Source of the DNA: Streptomyces guryensis
GTDB lineage: Bacteria > Actinomycetota > Actinomycetes > Streptomycetales > Streptomycetaceae
Direction of reading: 5' to 3'
Assembly: GCF_021261325.1 (NCBI RefSeq)
Contig: NZ_JAJSBI010000003.1
Span: 372,001-436,000 of the forward strand
DNA length: 64,000 bases
This document shows, piece after piece, positions 49,094 through 57,139 of the stretch. The notes below the pieces were generated by a model that saw nothing but the letters and a program-made list of their open reading frames with translations, made no database searches and was not told the origin of the DNA. Every line of letters starts with the position of its first letter. Within the stretch, counting starts at the first letter, position 1. Made by a program: the position numbers and the translations under genes.

Positions 49094-50755
49094 GTGGGAC
49101 GCCACAGCCGCCGCGGGGGCGCTGCCGCCGCGAAGGGCGACGCCGGTGACATAGGTGCGGGGCAGGGCGGCAGGCCGGCCGCCGGTACAGGATCCGTTCC
49201 GGGGGCGCAGCAAGGCGGTGCGGTGGGCCGCCGGGTGCCCGGACCGTCGGGCGGGCAGCAGCGGGCCCCGATGTCCGGGACGCCGAGGACGCCGGACGGC
49301 ACGCCCGCGCGCGGGGTGCCGCGATTCCCTGACGGCACGCCTGCCCGTGGGGTGCCGCGATTCCCTGACGGCACGCCTGCCCGTGGGGTGCCGCGGGTTG
49401 CCGAGGGTGCGCCCGGGCGTGGAGTGCCGCGTCTGCCGGACGGCACTCCCGCGCATGGGGTGCCGCGGTCTGCGGACGGTACCCCCGCGCGGGGAGTGCC
49501 TCGTCTGCCCGATGGAACGCCGGTGCACGGTGTCCCGCGTCTCGCTGACGGCACGCCTGCCCGTGGGGTGCCGCGGGTTGCCGAGGGCACGCCCGGGCGC
49601 GGCGTCCCCCGCCTCCCCGATGGCACCCCCGTCCGCGGCACCCCCCAAGTCCGCAGTGGTCATCCCGAGCAGCGTGAAGCCGGTGGTGGATGGGGTGAGT
49701 TGAGGGGGCCGGCCGGTGCGGGGCCCGGTGCCCCGATACCGCGGCAGCGGCAGGCGCCGCCCGGTGGGCCGCGGCAGGACTACCTCGAAGCCTTCGGCGA
49801 GGACGAGGACGACGACGTCTTCGCGCCCCGTAGCGGTGTCTCGGCGCACGCCTCGGACCCGTATGCCCCCGTCACCGACTGGGACCCCGACACGGGGGTC
49901 GGCGTCCCCTCCGAGACGGACGACGACGCGCCCCCGACCGGCGTGCCCGCGCAGGCGAAGGGAGGCAAGGGGCGGACGTTCACCGGTATCGCGGCCGCCG
50001 CTGTCACCACCGTGCTGGCCGTCGTCGTCGCCGGTCAGGTCACGCACGGGCGCGAAGGCGCCGGCATCGGGACGCAGTCGGCCACCGACCAGGCGCGGGA
50101 CGCCCGGGACTCGGGTACGCAGTCGTCGCCGTCCGGGTCGCCGGGCGTGGCGACGCTCACGTATGCGCAGGCGATGGCGGAGAAGTACCCGCTCAGCGCC
50201 ACGCTCAAGGCGTCGGGGAAGTTCGACGCGGTCCCCGGGGTCGACAAGGCGCCGGGGACGGGCCAGAAGTACACCTACCGCGTGGACGTGGAGCAGGGGC
50301 TCGGGCTCGACGGCGAACTCTTCGCCCAGGCCGTGCAGAAGACGCTCAACGACAACCGGAGCTGGGCCCACAACGGTGCCCGCACCTTCGAGCGCATCTA
50401 CACCGGTAAACCCGACTTCGTGATCACGCTCGCCAGCCCCGGGACGACGGCGAAATGGTGCGCGAAGTCCGGACTCGACACCACCGAGGACAACGTCTCG
50501 TGCGACTCGGCCGCCACCGAGCGCGTGATGATCAACGCGTACAGATGGGCGCAGGGATCGAAGACATACGGTGATCAAATTCACGCCTACCGGCAGATGC
50601 TGATCAACCACGAGGTCGGTCACCGGCTCGGCTACAGCCATGTCACCTGCAGCAAGAGCGGCCAGCTCGCGCCGGTCATGCAGCAGCAGACCAAGTTCCT
50701 CGACCACGATGGGATCCACTGTCTGCCCAACCCCTGGCCGTATCCCGGGAGTTGA
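49094..50755 (+). CDS. DUF3152 membrane-anchored metzincin-like protease with ten 12-residue repeats
   Basis: A 553-residue protein. Residues about 68-190 hold ten 12-residue units of type RxPDGTPARGVP. One membrane helix lies near 295-312 (FTGIAAAAVTTVLAVVVAG). The extracellular DUF3152 domain carries HEVGHRLGYSH near residue 505, the HExxHxxGxxH zinc motif of metzincins, so it should be an active protease; the conserved Cys pair CAKSGLDT and SHVTC may form a disulfide. The GTG start follows the hydrolase gene by 8 bp. The M. tuberculosis counterpart is Rv3207c. Confidence 0.88.
   Translation: MGRHSRRGGAAAAKGDAGDIGAGQGGRPAAGTGSVPGAQQGGAVGRRVPGPSGGQQRAPMSGTPRTPDGTPARGVPRFPDGTPARGVPRFPDGTPARGVPRVAEGAPGRGVPRLPDGTPAHGVPRSADGTPARGVPRLPDGTPVHGVPRLADGTPARGVPRVAEGTPGRGVPRLPDGTPVRGTPQVRSGHPEQREAGGGWGELRGPAGAGPGAPIPRQRQAPPGGPRQDYLEAFGEDEDDDVFAPRSGVSAHASDPYAPVTDWDPDTGVGVPSETDDDAPPTGVPAQAKGGKGRTFTGIAAAAVTTVLAVVVAGQVTHGREGAGIGTQSATDQARDARDSGTQSSPSGSPGVATLTYAQAMAEKYPLSATLKASGKFDAVPGVDKAPGTGQKYTYRVDVEQGLGLDGELFAQAVQKTLNDNRSWAHNGARTFERIYTGKPDFVITLASPGTTAKWCAKSGLDTTEDNVSCDSAATERVMINAYRWAQGSKTYGDQIHAYRQMLINHEVGHRLGYSHVTCSKSGQLAPVMQQQTKFLDHDGIHCLPNPWPYPGS
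49279..49660. repeat. 36-bp tandem repeats in the DUF3152 gene
   Basis: Ten in-frame 36-bp units encode DGTPARGVPR-type repeats; some neighbouring units are identical (GATTCCCTGACGGCACGCCT repeated). Confidence 0.9.
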
Positions 50756-50775
50756 CAGACGCCTCATGTGTCACG

Positions 50776-50816
50776 TTGACATGCCCAGAAAGTTCATACA
50801 TATTTCTGGGCATGTC
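50776..50816 (+). promoter_or_regulatory. Promoter and 14-bp inverted repeat ahead of the importer leader
   Basis: TTGACA at 50776-50781 and CATATT at 50799-50804 are 17 nt apart. Overlapping them, GACATGCCCAGAAA (50778-50791) and TTTCTGGGCATGTC (50803-50816) form an inverted repeat with an 11-nt gap. It covers the -35, -10 and expected start site, as expected for a repressor operator. Confidence 0.6.
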
Positions 50817-50904
50817 GACCCCCCACGCCACCGCACGCGCAGCCATCGAGCTGGCGCTCATCGGCGTGACCCCGCTCTGCGTGGCCGACATCCACTGTCG
50901 CTGA
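50812..50904 (+). CDS. Putative 30-residue cysteine-containing leader peptide
   Basis: Starts MSTPHATARAAIELAL and ends with LCVADIHCR (two Cys). The ATG lies about 7 nt after the -10 hexamer at 50799, so the mRNA would begin at or beside the start codon (leaderless). 42 nt after its stop, a hairpin with a T-run lies before the oligopeptide-binding protein gene. The arrangement matches cysteine-responsive leaderless leader peptides known from mycobacteria, but the number of Cys is small. It may attenuate the downstream importer operon. Confidence 0.5.
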   Translation: MSTPHATARAAIELALIGVTPLCVADIHCR

Positions 50905-50946
50905 CGCTCGCCCTCAGGCGTTCGCGTCGCGATTTTCCTTCCTCTT

Positions 50947-50967
50947 CCGTGACTCGGTCACGGTTTT
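50947..50967 (+). terminator. Hairpin with T-run between leader ORF and importer operon
   Basis: CCGTGAC-TCG-GTCACGG followed by TTTT. It sits in the 186-bp leader before the substrate-binding protein and may be an attenuator. Confidence 0.6.
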
Positions 50968-51090
50968 CGACGACCTGACGCCCGGGCCGAGGTCTGTTCA
51001 CTTTCGTCTCACTCCTCGTCCACCTGTCTCACCATTCGGGCACATTCCGGTTCACCGGGGCCCGAACCACTCCGAGAGGTCGTCATTCCG

Positions 51091-52809
51091 ATGCGTCAAC
51101 CGTCCGTCAGAGCGCGCCGCGTGGCCGCTGCATCCGCAGGCCTCGTTCTGGCGGCGGGCGCCGCCGCCTGCGGGCCCAAGGACAACGATGCCAAGGGCTC
51201 CGGTGGCGACTCCACGCCGCACAAGGGCGGCACCCTGACCGTGCTGAACGCCGACCCGACGGAGAACTTCGACCCCGCCCGCCTGTACACCTCCGGCGGC
51301 GGCAACGTCCCGTCCCTGGTCTTCCGTACGCTCACCACCCGCAACCGGGAGAACGGCGCGGCCGGTGCCAAGGTCGTCCCGGACCTCGCCACCGACACCG
51401 GGCGCCCCAACAAGGACGCGACCGTGTGGACGTACACCCTGAAGAAGGGCCTCAAGTACGAGGACGGCACGGCGATCACGTCCGCCGACATCAAGTACGG
51501 CATCGAGCGCTCCTTCGCGCCCGAACTGTCCGGCGGCGCCCCTTACTTGCGGGACTGGCTGGTCGGCGCGGCCGACTACCAGGGGCCGTACAAGGACAAG
51601 AAGGGCCTGTCGGCGATCGAGACGCCGGATGCCCGGACCGTCGTCTTCCATCTGGACAAGCCCGAGGGCGAGTTCCCGTACCTGGCCACGCAGACGCAGT
51701 TCACGCCCGTCCCGAAGGCCAAGGACACCGGCACCAAGTACGCCGAGCACCCGGTCTCGTCCGGCCCGTACCGGGTCGTCACGAACGAGAACAACGGTGA
51801 GCACATCGTCCTGGAGCGCAACAAGTACTGGTCGACCGCGACGGACGCGGAGCGGAAGGCCTACCCGGACAAGGTCGACGTGAAGTCGGGTCTTGACTCG
51901 TCCGTGATCAACCAGCGACTGTCGGCGTCCCAGGGTGCGGACGCAGCCGCCGTCACGGTGGACACCAACCTCGGTCCGGCCGAACTCGCCAAGGTGACGG
52001 GCGACAAGGAACTCTCGTCGCGGGTCGGTACCGGTCACTTCGGTCAGACGGACTACATCGCGTTCAACCCGACGGTCAAGCCGTTCGACAACGTCAAGGT
52101 GCGGCAGGCGATCTCGTACGCCGTCGACCGGTCCTCCGTGATCAACGCGGCCGGCGGTTCCGCGCTCGCCGAGGCCGCCACCACCTACCTGCCCAACCAG
52201 AAGTCCTTCGGCTACACGCCGTACGACCTCTTCCCGGCGGGCAGGACGGGCAACGCGGCGAAGGCCAAGGAGCTGCTGAAGGAGGCCGGTTACCCGAAGG
52301 GACTCACCGTGACGCTGACGCACTCCAACGCCAAGAACTTCGAGACCAGCCCGGAGATCGCGACCGCCGTCCAGGACGCGCTCAAGCAGGCCGGGATCAC
52401 GGTCAGGCTGCAGGGGCTGGAGGACAACGACTACTCCGACAAGATCCACAACGTGAAGACCGAGCCCGGGTTCTTCCTCACCCACTGGGGTGCCGACTGG
52501 CCCTCCGGCGGTCCCTTCCTCGCCCCGATCTTCGACGGCCGGCAGATCGTCAAGGACGGCGCCAACTTCAACACGGGCCTGCTCAATGACAAGTCGGTCA
52601 ATGCCGAGATTGACGCGATCAACAAGTTGACCGATCTTGACGCTGCCGCCAAGAGGTGGGGTGCACTGGACAAGAAGATCGGCGAGCAGGCCCTGACCGT
52701 GCCGCTGTTCCACCCGGTCTACAAGCGCCTGGTCGGCAAGGACATCAGGAACGTCGTGATCAGTGACTGGACCGGTGTGCTGGACATCTCGCAGGTCGCG
52801 GTGAAGTAG
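51091..52809 (+). CDS. Oligopeptide-binding lipoprotein (SBP family 5)
   Basis: A 572-residue extracytoplasmic solute-binding protein. A lipoprotein signal ends LAAGAAAC, with lipidation at Cys27. The mature part has family-5 features: GGTLTVLNADPTENFDPA, DGTAITSADIKYGIERSF, and the ligand-pocket region DVKSGLDSSVINQRLS. The C-terminal FDNVKVRQAISYAVDR is diagnostic. It would capture peptides for the permeases that follow. ATG 51091 has GAGAGG about 13 nt upstream. It begins a four-gene operon with tight coupling. Confidence 0.93.
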   Translation: MRQPSVRARRVAAASAGLVLAAGAAACGPKDNDAKGSGGDSTPHKGGTLTVLNADPTENFDPARLYTSGGGNVPSLVFRTLTTRNRENGAAGAKVVPDLATDTGRPNKDATVWTYTLKKGLKYEDGTAITSADIKYGIERSFAPELSGGAPYLRDWLVGAADYQGPYKDKKGLSAIETPDARTVVFHLDKPEGEFPYLATQTQFTPVPKAKDTGTKYAEHPVSSGPYRVVTNENNGEHIVLERNKYWSTATDAERKAYPDKVDVKSGLDSSVINQRLSASQGADAAAVTVDTNLGPAELAKVTGDKELSSRVGTGHFGQTDYIAFNPTVKPFDNVKVRQAISYAVDRSSVINAAGGSALAEAATTYLPNQKSFGYTPYDLFPAGRTGNAAKAKELLKEAGYPKGLTVTLTHSNAKNFETSPEIATAVQDALKQAGITVRLQGLEDNDYSDKIHNVKTEPGFFLTHWGADWPSGGPFLAPIFDGRQIVKDGANFNTGLLNDKSVNAEIDAINKLTDLDAAAKRWGALDKKIGEQALTVPLFHPVYKRLVGKDIRNVVISDWTGVLDISQVAVK

Positions 52810-52813
52810 CGCC

Positions 52814-53920
52814 GTGAGCGAGGCACTTGTCGCCGCCGAGGCCGCCGGGGCGGGCGTGGAGCCCGTCCCCGGAGCCTCGGGGGCTCGTCAGTTCTGGCGG
52901 CGGCTGCGCACGCAGCGCGCCGCCCTCGTCGCGGCGGCCGTCGTCGCGCTGCTGGTCCTGGTCGCGCTCGCCGCACCCCTCCTCACCGCCCTGGAGGGCC
53001 AGGACCCCACCACGTACCACCCCTCACTCGTCGACTCCGCGCGCGGAGGCGTGCCGATCGGCTCCTTCGGAGGCATCAGCGGGGACCACTGGCTCGGGGT
53101 CGAGCCGCAGACCGGGCGGGATCTGTTCGCCCGGCTCGCCTACGGGGCGCGGGTCTCGCTGGCGGTCGCACTCGCGGCGACCACGGTGCAGGTCCTTCTC
53201 GGTGTCGTCGTGGGCGTCGCGGCCGCCCTCGGCAACCGATGGGTTGATCAACTGTTGAGCAGGGCCGCCGACATCATCGTCGCCATGCCGCTGATGATCA
53301 TGGCGTTGGCGCTGCTGGCCATCGTGCCCAGCAGCTTCCCGAGGCCGGTGCTGGTCGCGCTCATCATCGGTTTCGTCGCCTGGGGCACCATCGCCAAGAT
53401 CGTCCGTGCCCAGACGCTCACCCTCAAGGAACTCGACTACGTCGCCGCAGCGCGGCTCAGCGGCTGGAGCACCTGGCGGATCGCCCGCCGGGAGCTGCTG
53501 CCCGGCCTGGCCGCGCCCGTCATCACGTACGCCGCGCTCATGGTTCCGGCCAACATCGCCATCGAGGCCGCCCTGTCCTTCCTCGGCGTCGGCGTGAAGC
53601 CTCCCACCCCGTCCTGGGGGCAGATGCTCACCTCGGCCAACGTCTGGTACCAGGCGGCGCCGCAGTACCTGCTGCTGCCCGCGGGCGCCCTGTTCGTGAC
53701 CGTCCTCGCGCTCACCGTCCTCGGCGACGGCGTACGCACCGCCCTCGACCCGCGCGCGGCCTCCCGCCTGCGCGTCGGAACGGGCAGTAAACGGGAGGCG
53801 AAAGCAGCGGCCGAGAAGGACGTGCAGTCAGACGTGCAGTCAAAGGTCGTGCAGTCGAAGGTCGTGCCGTCGAAGGTCGTGCAGTCGAAGGAAGTGCAGT
53901 CGAAGGAAGTGCAGTCATGA
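52814..53920 (+). CDS. Peptide ABC permease, DppC/OppC type, with repeat tail
   Basis: A 368-residue permease. Its N-terminal OppC segment (RRLRTQRAALVAAAVVALLVLVALAAPLL) and the EAA-like cytoplasmic loop (AAARLSGWSTWRIARRELLPGL) are visible, with six membrane helices. The last 30 residues are degenerate repeats of DVQSK and KVVQS, encoded by 15-bp DNA units and not part of the fold. It precedes the DppB-type gene, an order less usual than B before C. The stop overlaps the next start by ATGA. Confidence 0.9.
   Translation: MSEALVAAEAAGAGVEPVPGASGARQFWRRLRTQRAALVAAAVVALLVLVALAAPLLTALEGQDPTTYHPSLVDSARGGVPIGSFGGISGDHWLGVEPQTGRDLFARLAYGARVSLAVALAATTVQVLLGVVVGVAAALGNRWVDQLLSRAADIIVAMPLMIMALALLAIVPSSFPRPVLVALIIGFVAWGTIAKIVRAQTLTLKELDYVAAARLSGWSTWRIARRELLPGLAAPVITYAALMVPANIAIEAALSFLGVGVKPPTPSWGQMLTSANVWYQAAPQYLLLPAGALFVTVLALTVLGDGVRTALDPRAASRLRVGTGSKREAKAAAEKDVQSDVQSKVVQSKVVPSKVVQSKEVQSKEVQS
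53821..53920. repeat. 15-bp tandem repeats at the DppC 3' end
   Basis: About six units of GTGCAGTCGAAGGTC type, in frame, run up to the stop codon. Confidence 0.85.
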
Positions 53921-54915
53921 GCGGCTTCGCCGGTTTCGCGCTGCGCCGCGCCATGGGCGCCGTGATCACCCTGCTGGCCATCTCGGTGATCATCTACGTC
54001 GTCTTCTACGCCACTCCCGGCAACGTCGCCCAGATCACCTGCGGCCCCCGCTGCTCGCCGGAACAGGTGCACCAGGTCGCCCAGCAGCTCAAGCTCGACG
54101 ACCCGCTGTACCTGCGTTACTGGCACTTCCTGGAGGGCATCGTCGTCGGCCAGGACTACTCGACGGGCACGTCCGTCGAGCACTGCTCGGCGCCCTGCCT
54201 CGGGCAGTCGTACCAGAGCGACCAGCAGGTCACCCAGATCATCCTGACCAAGCTGCCGGTCAGTCTGTCCCTGGTGGTCGGCGCGATGGTGCTCTGGCTC
54301 CTGATGGGCGTCGGCACCGGGGTGCTCTCCGCATGGCGGCGCGGCCGGATCAGCGAACGCGCGCTGACCGGCCTCACCCTCGCGGGCATCTCCACGCCGG
54401 TCTTCGTCATCGGCCTGCTGCTGATGATCGTGATCTGCGGGCAGCTGGAGCTGCTGCCCTTCCCGGAGTACGTCTCCTTGACCGACGACCCGGAGCAGTG
54501 GGCCTGGGGCCTCCTGCTGCCATGGTTCACCCTCGCCCTCAGCGAGGCGGCCTACTTCGCCCGGCTGACCCGGGCATCGATGCTGGAGACGCTGGCCGAG
54601 GACCACATCCGGACCTTCCGGGCCTACGGCGTCGGCGAGCGGTCGCTCGTGGGCCGGCATGCGCTGCGGGGCGCACTGGCGCCCATCATCGCCCTGAACG
54701 CCAACGACTTCGGCAGCGCGGTGGGCGGTGCCGTCCTCATCGAGTCGCTCTTCGGCCTCCCCGGCATCGGCCAGGAACTCGTCCACGCCGTCAATGTGGT
54801 CGACCTCCCGGTCGTCGTCGGGATGGTCCTGGTGATCGGCTTCTTCGTGGTCCTGGCCAACGCCGTCGCGGACGTGCTGTACGCGGTGGCCGACCGACGG
54901 GTGGTACTGACGTGA
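53917..54915 (+). CDS. Peptide ABC permease, DppB/OppB type
   Basis: A 332-residue permease with six membrane helices and the B-type N-terminus (RRAMGAVITLLAISVIIYVVFYATPG), a long periplasmic loop with cysteines (TCGPRCSPEQ, EHCSAPCLGQ) and the EAA loop (AYGVGERSLVGRHALRGALAPI). Two cysteine pairs in the outer loop are unusual and might form disulfides. It overlaps both neighbours by 4 bases. Confidence 0.9.
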   Translation: MSGFAGFALRRAMGAVITLLAISVIIYVVFYATPGNVAQITCGPRCSPEQVHQVAQQLKLDDPLYLRYWHFLEGIVVGQDYSTGTSVEHCSAPCLGQSYQSDQQVTQIILTKLPVSLSLVVGAMVLWLLMGVGTGVLSAWRRGRISERALTGLTLAGISTPVFVIGLLLMIVICGQLELLPFPEYVSLTDDPEQWAWGLLLPWFTLALSEAAYFARLTRASMLETLAEDHIRTFRAYGVGERSLVGRHALRGALAPIIALNANDFGSAVGGAVLIESLFGLPGIGQELVHAVNVVDLPVVVGMVLVIGFFVVLANAVADVLYAVADRRVVLT

Positions 54916-56948
54916 GTCTCGTCCAAGTCACGGATCTCTTCGTCGAGTTCGGCGACCTGCGGGCCGTCGACGGCCTCTCCTTCCGCCTGGAGCAGGGCGC
55001 CGCCCTGGCCCTGGTCGGCGAGTCCGGGTCCGGCAAGTCCACCGTCGCCTCGGCCCTGCTGGGTCTGCACCGCGGTACCGGCGCGCGGGTCGGCGGCTCG
55101 ATCGAGGTCGCCGGCACCGACGTACAGCAGGCGTCCGACGACGAACTGCGGCGGCTGCGCGGGGCAAAGGCCGCGATGGTCTTCCAGGACCCACTGTCGT
55201 CCCTCGACCCGTACTACGCGATCGGCGACCAGATCGCCGAGGTGTACCGCGTACACACGCGCGTGTCTCGACGGGCGGCACGCGCGCGTGCGGTGGAGGT
55301 GCTCGACCGGGTGGGAATTCCGGACGCTCCACGCCGGTCCCGGTCCCGTCCGCACGAGTTCAGCGGCGGCATGCGCCAGCGGGCGCTCATCGCCATGGCG
55401 CTGGCCTGCGAGCCCGCGCTGCTGATCGCCGACGAGCCGACGACGGCGCTCGACGTGACCGTCCAGGCGCAGATCCTCGACCTGCTGCACGCGCTGCGCG
55501 AGGAGACGGGCATGGGCCTGCTGCTCGTCACCCACGACGTGGGCGTCGCCGCCGAGAGCGTCGACGAGGTCCTCGTCATGCGGCACGGGCGCGTGGTCGA
55601 ACACGCACCGGTCGCGGACGTGCTGGAGGCACCGACGGAGGCATACACACGGACCCTGCTGGCGGCGGTCCCACGGGTGGACGTGCGCCGCACGCCACCC
55701 GGCGCCCTCTCGGAATCCGTGACGGGCGGCAGCGGGTCGCTCCTGCCGGACGCTTCGGCCGAGGGACGGAAGGCGCTCTCGCCGGGGGCCGGTGCAGCTG
55801 TGCCCCCGGAGGGCGCCTCCGGGCACGGCGGGGTGGCCTTTTCCGGCGATCTGGCGCCGGGCGCCCGGGCTGTCCCGGCCGGGGCCGGTGCGGCTGTCTC
55901 CCCGGAGGGTGTGTCCGGGGACGGTGGGGTGCTCTCGTCGGGTTCTTCGGTGCAAGGCGCCAGGGATGTCCCGTCCGGGGAGGGATCTGCCGTGTCCCCG
56001 GGGCGCGCGTCCGGGGACGGCGGCGTGGTCTCTTCCGGCGCATCGGCGCGGGCCGCCCGGGCTGATGTGCCGGGCGGTCCGGCGGAGGGACCCGAGGCTG
56101 ACTCCCCGGCCACCGGGGCGGAGAACGCCCGGGGCGTGTCCGCCGGTGCCTCCGGCGACGTCGTCCTGGAGGCGAGCGGGCTGCGGCGCGAATTCGGGCG
56201 CGGCAAGCGGGCGTTCGCCGCGGTGGACGACGTGTCGCTGACCCTCCGCCGAGGCGAGACCCTCGGCATCGTCGGCGAGAGCGGCAGCGGCAAGACGACG
56301 CTCGGGCGGATGCTGGTCGGCCTGCTGCAACCGACGACCGGAGAGGTCCGTTACGAGGGGCACGCGCGCGTGGGCGTGAATCCGGCCGTCCAGATGGTCT
56401 TCCAGGACCCCGTCTCCTCCCTCAACCCCCGCCGCAGCGTGGGCGAATCGATCGCCGATCCGCTCCGCGCGCGTGGCGAGCGGGACGAGAGGGGCATCCG
56501 GAGGCGCGTGACGGAGCTGCTGGAGCGTGTGGGGCTCGAAGGGGCGCACTACGACCGCTACCCGCACGAGTTCAGCGGCGGCCAGCGACAGCGCGTCGGC
56601 ATCGCGCGGGCGCTCGCGGCCGACCCGCGCGTCATCGTCTGCGACGAGCCCGTCTCCGCACTGGACGTGACCACCCAGGCGCAGGTGGTGGCCCTGCTCG
56701 GCGAGCTGCAGCGCGAACTCGGGCTCGCGCTCGTCTTCGTCGCCCACGACCTCGCCGTCGTACGGCAGGTCAGCGACCGGGTCGCGGTGATGCGCCGCGG
56801 CCGGATCGTCGAGTCCGGCCCCGCCGACGAGGTGTACGGCACCCCCCAGGACCCGTACACCAAGCAACTGCTCGCCGCCGTGCCGGCACTCGATCCCCAG
56901 GTCGCGGCCCGGCGCAGGGCTGCACGGCGGGAGCTCGCCGCTGCCTGA
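54912..56948 (+). CDS. Fused double ATPase for the peptide importer (OppD-OppF fusion)
   Basis: A 678-residue protein with two complete ABC domains. The first has Walker A GESGSGKST, signature FSGGMRQR and Walker [10 protein letters not shown]; the second has [17 protein letters not shown] and DEPVSALD. Between them a 150-residue linker (about 265-410) is made of degenerate repeats of about 37 residues rich in Gly, Ala, Ser, Pro (GAGAAVSPEGVSGDGGV). Family proteins of this kind replace separate DppD and DppF subunits. It starts at GTG within the DppB stop and ends the operon. Confidence 0.92.
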   Translation: MSLVQVTDLFVEFGDLRAVDGLSFRLEQGAALALVGESGSGKSTVASALLGLHRGTGARVGGSIEVAGTDVQQASDDELRRLRGAKAAMVFQDPLSSLDPYYAIGDQIAEVYRVHTRVSRRAARARAVEVLDRVGIPDAPRRSRSRPHEFSGGMRQRALIAMALACEPALLIADEPTTALDVTVQAQILDLLHALREETGMGLLLVTHDVGVAAESVDEVLVMRHGRVVEHAPVADVLEAPTEAYTRTLLAAVPRVDVRRTPPGALSESVTGGSGSLLPDASAEGRKALSPGAGAAVPPEGASGHGGVAFSGDLAPGARAVPAGAGAAVSPEGVSGDGGVLSSGSSVQGARDVPSGEGSAVSPGRASGDGGVVSSGASARAARADVPGGPAEGPEADSPATGAENARGVSAGASGDVVLEASGLRREFGRGKRAFAAVDDVSLTLRRGETLGIVGESGSGKTTLGRMLVGLLQPTTGEVRYEGHARVGVNPAVQMVFQDPVSSLNPRRSVGESIADPLRARGERDERGIRRRVTELLERVGLEGAHYDRYPHEFSGGQRQRVGIARALAADPRVIVCDEPVSALDVTTQAQVVALLGELQRELGLALVFVAHDLAVVRQVSDRVAVMRRGRIVESGPADEVYGTPQDPYTKQLLAAVPALDPQVAARRRAARRELAAA

Positions 56949-57024
56949 CGTAACGTAACTGCTTGATCTCTTAGCGCGATCGAACGCGATCCGCACGGGA
57001 AAGTTACGACCGTTCACCCCTTTT

Positions 57025-57058
57025 GGTGGTGCGATGGACAACCGTCCATCGCGCCACC
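57025..57058. terminator. Hairpin after the importer operon
   Basis: GGTGGTGCGATGGAC pairs with GTCCATCGCGCCACC with one G-T pair, around AACC; preceded by TTTT on the plus strand. Confidence 0.65.
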
Positions 57059-57139
57059 GCCTTGTCCGCATACGTTCTTCTCCGCTGCGAGCCGCCGGGT
57101 CAACGGCGGCTCCCCATACGGGAGATCGGGGGTGCGCTC

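Noticed and set aside
49279..49660. Regular 36-bp repeats resembling a CRISPR array
   Set aside because: Units are in frame, contiguous without spacers, and encode 12-residue protein repeats inside a gene.
51052..52713. A 553-residue minus-strand frame opposite the oligopeptide-binding protein
   Set aside because: Antisense shadow; the plus strand has a lipoprotein signal and family-5 motifs.
54624..57071. An 815-residue minus-strand frame opposite the fused ATPase
   Set aside because: Antisense of a gene with both sets of ABC motifs; no ribosome site or domain.
57023..57139. An ATG at 57023 as glycosyltransferase start
   Set aside because: The extra 39 residues overlap the terminator hairpin and are not family-like; the PelF-type sequence starts at GTG 57140.
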